DNA of 64,000 nt from Vitreoscilla filiformis (lineage in GTDB: Bacteria > Pseudomonadota > Gammaproteobacteria > Burkholderiales > Burkholderiaceae_C). The position numbers were made by a program, and so were the translations under genes. Below, in pieces: positions 60,383-64,000 of the stretch (position 1 is the stretch's first letter; every line of letters starts with the position of its first letter). The stretch covers positions 62,001 to 126,000 of the forward strand of contig NZ_CP022424.1 in the NCBI RefSeq assembly GCF_002222655.1. Reading direction: 5' to 3'. The notes beneath the pieces were generated by a model. That model searched no databases. It was not told where the DNA came from and saw only the letters and a list, made by a program, of their open reading frames with translations.

Positions 60383-60449
60383 GTCAGGCGGCAGTGTTAA
60401 GTTTCTTTGCGGGGCATCGTTGCCCCAGGCTGCTGACAAGGAGTTTGCC

Positions 60450-60877
60450 GTGTTGAAAATTGCCCGTTGGACCGCGTTGTCCGTTTGCTGTGCCGCCGTG
60501 TTGAGCGGTTGCGTGGTTGCTCCCGGCCCGTCGTATGACACCCAGGATCACCGTCACCCGCGCCGTGCCCCGCAGCCCAGCCCCAGCGTGATCGTGGTGC
60601 CCGCCACCCCAGCGCCCAACACCGATACCCCCCCGCCGCACAACCGGAGCGCCACGGGCGGGAGCGTTTGGAGGAGCAGCAGGCCCGCGAGCAGCGTCGG
60701 GAAGACAAGCGCGAGGCCCGTGAGGAACGGCGGGAACAGCGTCAGGAGGTGCGCGAGCAGCGCCGCGAGCAAAAACAAGAAGCCCGTGAGCAGCGCCGCG
60801 AGGACAAACGCGAAGCCCGCGAACAGCGTCGGGAAGACAAGCGCGAAGCCAAAAAGAACGAACAAGACAAGAAGTGA
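60450..60877 (+). pseudogene. Lipoprotein gene with a frameshift at a C7 tract
   Basis: A GTG start (GGAG upstream) encodes a lipoprotein N-terminus (ALSVCCAAVLSGCVVAP, lipobox LSGC). It is followed by a Pro-rich stretch (VVPATPAPNTDTPPP). Within ACCCCCCCG the frame is lost. In the alternative frame a highly charged helix follows (REQRREDKREAREERREQRQ, repeated several times) ending KKNEQDKK and a stop at 60877. With eight instead of seven C residues the two parts join into one protein of about 142 residues. Such lipoproteins with R/E/K-rich helical tails are common in Burkholderiales. Either a real or phase-variable mutation or a sequencing error. Confidence 0.65.
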
Positions 60878-60893
60878 CCCCCGACGCTGGGCC

Positions 60894-61541
60894 TCATCCC
60901 ACCGCGTCGGGTTGCTGGGCCGGGGCGGCTTGGGCAAACGCTGGCCGCTGGCTGCACGCTGCATCGATGGCGGCGATCAATGGCCAACGCGCCACGTCCA
61001 CCCCGAAACGCCGGGCGCTTTCCACCTGGGGAATCAAGTAAACATCCGCCAGGGTGGGCCTGGTGCCGAAGCACACGCCCGGGTCGCGGGCGGTGTCGGC
61101 GGCCAACAGGGCTTCGATGGCATCGAACCCGGCGCCGATCCAGGTGGCGCACCACGCTTGAATGCGCGCCTCGTCACCGCCCCACTGGTGGCGCAGGGTT
61201 TCGAGGATGCGCCGGTTGTTGATCGGGTGGATGTCGCACCCCACGATGGCGGCCAACGCCCGCACCCGTGCCCGCGCCAGTGGGTCGGCGGGCAACAGTG
61301 CGGGTTCGGGGTAACGCTCTTCCAGCCACTCGATGATGGCGGGGGACTGAATCAGCACCTCGCCCGCGTCCAATTCCAGGGCCGGCACCAGCCCTTGGGG
61401 ATTCAGCGCTTTGAATGCGGGTTGCAGATGCGCCTCTCGGCGCAAATCCACCGCCACGTAGTCAACGTCCAGCCCCTTGAGGTTCAGGGCGATGCGCAAG
61501 CGGTGGGAGGTGCCGCTGCGAAAGAAGTTGTGCAGTTTCAT
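60894..61541 (-). CDS. Maleylpyruvate (maleylacetoacetate) isomerase, zeta-class GST
   Basis: 215 residues. Thioredoxin-like N-domain MKLHNFFRSGTSHRLRIALN (active-site Ser/Thr region), NPQGLVPALELD, IQSPAIIEWLEERYP; C-domain with CDIHPINNRRIL and PTLADVYLIPQ. In this gentisate operon it would isomerise maleylpyruvate to fumarylpyruvate using glutathione. The start overlaps the stop of the fumarylpyruvate hydrolase gene. Confidence 0.9.
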   Translation of the reverse strand: MKLHNFFRSGTSHRLRIALNLKGLDVDYVAVDLRREAHLQPAFKALNPQGLVPALELDAGEVLIQSPAIIEWLEERYPEPALLPADPLARARVRALAAIVGCDIHPINNRRILETLRHQWGGDEARIQAWCATWIGAGFDAIEALLAADTARDPGVCFGTRPTLADVYLIPQVESARRFGVDVARWPLIAAIDAACSQRPAFAQAAPAQQPDAVG

Positions 61542-62236
61542 TCGGCGGCACCGATGCTCAACGTCACCTCGCCCACGCCGGCGACGTGGCCTCGAATCAC
61601 ATCCCCGCTGACCACCGGGCCCACGCCTTCGGGCGTGCCGGTGTAAATCAGGTCGCCGGGTTGCAGGTGATAGAACAAACTCAGGTCGGCGATGATTTCG
61701 CGGATGTTCCAGATGAGTTTGCCCACGTCCGAACACTGCTTGGTTTGCCCGTTGACGCTCAACGCAATCTCGCCGGACTCGATCACTTCACCCGGCAGCG
61801 GCACGACCTCGGAACACACCGAGCCTTGTTCGATGTCCTTGCCCAAATCCCAGGGGCGACCCTTGTCGCGGGCCACCAGTTGCAGGTCACGGCGGGTCAT
61901 GTCCAGGCCGCAGGCGTAGCCGTAGATCAGTTCGTGCGCCCGTTCAGCAGGCACCCGAAAACCCGGCTGGCCGATGACCAGCACCAATTCCATCTCGTAG
62001 TGGTAATTGCGCGTCTCGGGCGGATAGGCCACCGTGGCGCCACTTTCCACCAAGCTGCTGGGGGATTTGGTGAAGTAAAACGGGCGTTCCACGCTTTTGT
62101 CCACCGGTTTGCCCATTTCCACCGCATGGGCGTGGTAGTTACGGCCCACGCAAAAAATGCGATGCACAGGCAGGCGCTCACCCAAACCGCGCACCGGCAG
62201 CGAAGGGATGGCGGGAGGGTTCCACAAATAAGACAT
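61538..62236 (-). CDS. Fumarylpyruvate hydrolase (FAH superfamily)
   Basis: 232 residues, near the length of NagK. FAH motifs are IFCVGRNYHAHAVEMG, PFYFTKSPSSLV, NYHYEMELVLVIG (metal ligands), GLDMTRRDLQ, GRPWDLGKDIEQG and IYTGTPEGVGPV. It splits fumarylpyruvate into fumarate and pyruvate, the last step of the gentisate pathway. It starts 1 nt after the dioxygenase stop. Confidence 0.92.
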   Translation of the reverse strand: MSYLWNPPAIPSLPVRGLGERLPVHRIFCVGRNYHAHAVEMGKPVDKSVERPFYFTKSPSSLVESGATVAYPPETRNYHYEMELVLVIGQPGFRVPAERAHELIYGYACGLDMTRRDLQLVARDKGRPWDLGKDIEQGSVCSEVVPLPGEVIESGEIALSVNGQTKQCSDVGKLIWNIREIIADLSLFYHLQPGDLIYTGTPEGVGPVVSGDVIRGHVAGVGEVTLSIGAAE

Positions 62237-62237
62237 G

Positions 62238-63275
62238 TCAGTTCCTTACTTCGTACACGCCCAGCTTGCGGTGCAGCGGGCTTTCATCGGCGATGAACAC
62301 ACAACTCGGCGCATCGGCCAGGGTGTTGTGCAGGGTGACGGCGGTGTAGCCGGGGGCGCAGCAGGTGTCGGCGGCTTGGAGTGTGAAGGTGTGGGCCTCG
62401 ATCTCCACGGCCACCGCCCCTTCGATCAAGTGAAACACTTGGGCGGGTGAGCGTGCCGGCAGCCGCAGCGTCTGCCCGGGGCGCAACATCAGGGCGTGGA
62501 AACCGAGGATGTTTTCCGCATCGGCGCCCGTTTCGGGGTTGACGTAGGTGATTTGCACCGCCTCCAACGCCGGCTGATCGGCGGCCAGGGCAGCGAGCGC
62601 GGCGCGGGCCTCCGCCCACGGATAACGCAGCATCGGATACGCATTGCCGCTGCGCCCAAACACCGGCGTGGGCACCAAGCCGCCGCGTGCGTAGGCTTGA
62701 TCGCCGCGCCCCGGGCGTTGTGTTTGGCGCTGGCCTTCGATGGCGTAGCTGGTTTCCATGTAGTAGACCAGCGGCAAATCCAGCACATCGAGCCAGACCA
62801 CGGGTTCGGTGCCGTCGTGGCCGTGCTCGTGCCACAGGCCAGTGGGGGTGAGGATGAGGTCGCCCCGACTCATGGGGCATTTTTCGCCATCGACCGTCGT
62901 CCATGCGCCCTCCCCTTCGACCACCATGCGCACCGCGTTGGGCGTGTGGCGGTGGCTGGGCGCCCACTCGCCGGGCAGCAGCAGTTGCATGCCCAGGTAC
63001 ATGGCGGCGCTGGCTTTCATGTTGTCCAGACCGTGGCCGGGGTTGGCCAGCACCAGCACGCGGCGCTCGGCTTTTTCCATCGGCGTGAGTTCGCCGGCGC
63101 GCATCAAGAGCGGACGCAGGGCCGCGTAAGGCCAACAAATGGGCCGGGTGTTGGGGCGGGGTTGGCCCGGCGGCAACACGGCGCGCAGGCTGGGCCACAG
63201 GGGCACGAGGTTTTGAGCGCGCAGGGCGTCCACGTACTCGGCGGGCAGGTCTTCGAGGCGTCCAAGTTCTTGCAT
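62238..63275 (-). CDS. Gentisate 1,2-dioxygenase
   Basis: 345 residues, bicupin. Iron ligands in PSHRHTPNAVRMVVEGEGAW, second-strand motif DLILTPTGLWHEHGHDG, and a degenerate C-terminal cupin (LPARSPAQVFHLIEGAVAVE). It cleaves gentisate to maleylpyruvate. The ATG giving MQELGRLED was chosen; a TTG 27 nt upstream is also in frame. It lies 33 nt after the hydroxylase stop. Confidence 0.92.
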   Translation of the reverse strand: MQELGRLEDLPAEYVDALRAQNLVPLWPSLRAVLPPGQPRPNTRPICWPYAALRPLLMRAGELTPMEKAERRVLVLANPGHGLDNMKASAAMYLGMQLLLPGEWAPSHRHTPNAVRMVVEGEGAWTTVDGEKCPMSRGDLILTPTGLWHEHGHDGTEPVVWLDVLDLPLVYYMETSYAIEGQRQTQRPGRGDQAYARGGLVPTPVFGRSGNAYPMLRYPWAEARAALAALAADQPALEAVQITYVNPETGADAENILGFHALMLRPGQTLRLPARSPAQVFHLIEGAVAVEIEAHTFTLQAADTCCAPGYTAVTLHNTLADAPSCVFIADESPLHRKLGVYEVRN

Positions 63276-63308
63276 GGCAAGGGCTTTCGTGGCAAAGATC
63301 AAGAAAAA

Positions 63309-64000
63309 TCAGGACAAATCGAGGCATTTGCCCACGTTCCAGCCGTAGAGCCATTCCATGGCGTCGTAGAACCGTTCGGCGCTGCGGCCCTTCCACAAGC
63401 TGTTGCGCACCAGGCGCTCGACGCCCTCGGCGTGGTAAATGCGCCCCATCTCCCGCCCACTCAGCACGATGCGGGCGGTGCGCGCCACGCGGGATTTCTG
63501 GTAGAGCGGCAGCCCCTTGTCCCAATCATTGCCGTGGACGCGCAGGGCTTCGCCCAGCGTCACCGCGTCTTCCAACGCCATGCACGCGCCTTGGGCCATG
63601 TACTGAGTGGTTGGGTGGGCGGCGTCGCCCAGGATCGTGGCCCGACCAAACACCCAGGTGCCGATGGGCTCTTTGTCCGCCGTGGCCCAGCGGCGCCAGC
63701 TCTTGGGCAGCTCGATCAACTGACGCGCTTGCGGGCAAATGCCTTGGAAGTAACTTTCGACCTCTTCTTTGCTGCCGTCCGTCACGCCCCACTCTTCTTG
63801 CTGACGGCTGTGGAAAGTGACCACGACGTTGTACTGCTCGCCCCCGCGCAACGGGTAGTGAACCAGGTGGCACTTGGGGCCGACCCAAATGCTGGCGGCG
63901 TTCCACTTCAGTTCATCGGGAAAATCGTGCTTGTCCACCACAGCGCGGTAAACGACGTGGCCGGTGACACGCGGCGGATCGTTCACATACTGCTGGCGCA
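63309..64000 (-). CDS. Probable 3-hydroxybenzoate 6-monooxygenase, C-terminal part
   Basis: The frame is open to the right edge, so the FAD-binding N-terminus lies outside; about 230 residues are seen. Class A flavin monooxygenase features are VVYRAVVDKHDFPDEL, HLVHYPLRGGEQYNVVVTF and the FAD-ribityl motif ATILGDAAHPTTQYMAQG. The position upstream of gentisate dioxygenase argues for 3-hydroxybenzoate 6-hydroxylase rather than salicylate hydroxylase, but the substrate is inferred. Confidence 0.82.
   Translation of the reverse strand, partial: RQQYVNDPPRVTGHVVYRAVVDKHDFPDELKWNAASIWVGPKCHLVHYPLRGGEQYNVVVTFHSRQQEEWGVTDGSKEEVESYFQGICPQARQLIELPKSWRRWATADKEPIGTWVFGRATILGDAAHPTTQYMAQGACMALEDAVTLGEALRVHGNDWDKGLPLYQKSRVARTARIVLSGREMGRIYHAEGVERLVRNSLWKGRSAERFYDAMEWLYGWNVGKCLDLS

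Noticed and set aside
60075..61646. Plus-strand open frame of 523 codons across capA, the lipoprotein and the isomerase
   Set aside because: It includes the genuine lipoprotein N-terminus only in its middle; the rest overlaps well-supported genes on either strand in the wrong frame.

Overview
The window is GC-rich, densely packed bacterial DNA. It carries an anaerobic-type cobalamin cluster, Bug/TctC-type binding proteins, a SUV3-like helicase and a gentisate pathway. Together these point to a betaproteobacterium of the Burkholderiales, perhaps near the Sphaerotilus/Leptothrix or Comamonadaceae lineages. That placement is an inference from gene content; no rRNA or tRNA gene was seen. The stretch from about 37.2 to 40.7 kb is clearly more AT-rich than its surroundings and looks acquired.

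Positions 1-21,130 (plus cobQ at 26.3-27.8 kb) form a vitamin B12 region. A first cobalamin riboswitch (8622-8845, minus strand) precedes cbiM-cbiF-cbiX-cbiC-cbiD-cobL(cbiET)-cbiL-cbiG and a CobE-BluB fusion that runs off the left edge. A second riboswitch (20950-21130) precedes btuB-tonB-btuC-btuD-cobO-cobT. cobC and cbiB lie upstream of the first riboswitch, and cobQ stands apart. Most genes of the cbi operon overlap by 4 nt. The exceptions are three places where a GC-rich composite inverted repeat sits, and one of these splits cbiG. The C17-methyltransferase (CobJ/CbiH), the precorrin-6 reductase, CbiA/CobB, CobU/CobP, CobS/CobV and BtuF were not found here.

Positions 21.2-37.2 kb hold a cytochrome c peroxidase / histidine kinase / response regulator operon followed by a glycosyltransferase. 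Housekeeping genes follow: an RlmN-like radical SAM enzyme, a hemerythrin, a DTW-domain protein, an HtrA protease, a SUV3-like RNA helicase, and the glutathione-dependent formaldehyde pair frmA-fghA.

Positions 37.3-46.9 kb are a same-strand defence-type island. It comprises an RtcR-like regulator (CARF domain, sigma-54 AAA+ domain, HTH), then hsdR-hsdM-hsdS of a type I restriction-modification system, then three accessory genes: a glycine-rich membrane protein, a small coiled-coil protein and a cysteine-cluster protein. A good match to a sigma-54 promoter lies in the 63-bp gap between regulator and hsdR, so restriction may be switched on by a nucleotide or RNA signal sensed by the CARF domain. 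This is the most interesting system in the window. A leucine-rich-repeat protein kinase is transcribed divergently from the regulator.

Positions 47-64 kb contain the LRR kinase, two tandem Bug-type binding proteins, a metallophosphatase, an SbcCD-like pair, a copper-resistance set (multicopper oxidase, outer-membrane efflux lipoprotein, Cys/His periplasmic protein), a CapA-like protein and a frameshifted lipoprotein gene. The right edge is a 3-hydroxybenzoate/gentisate catabolic operon that runs out of the window.
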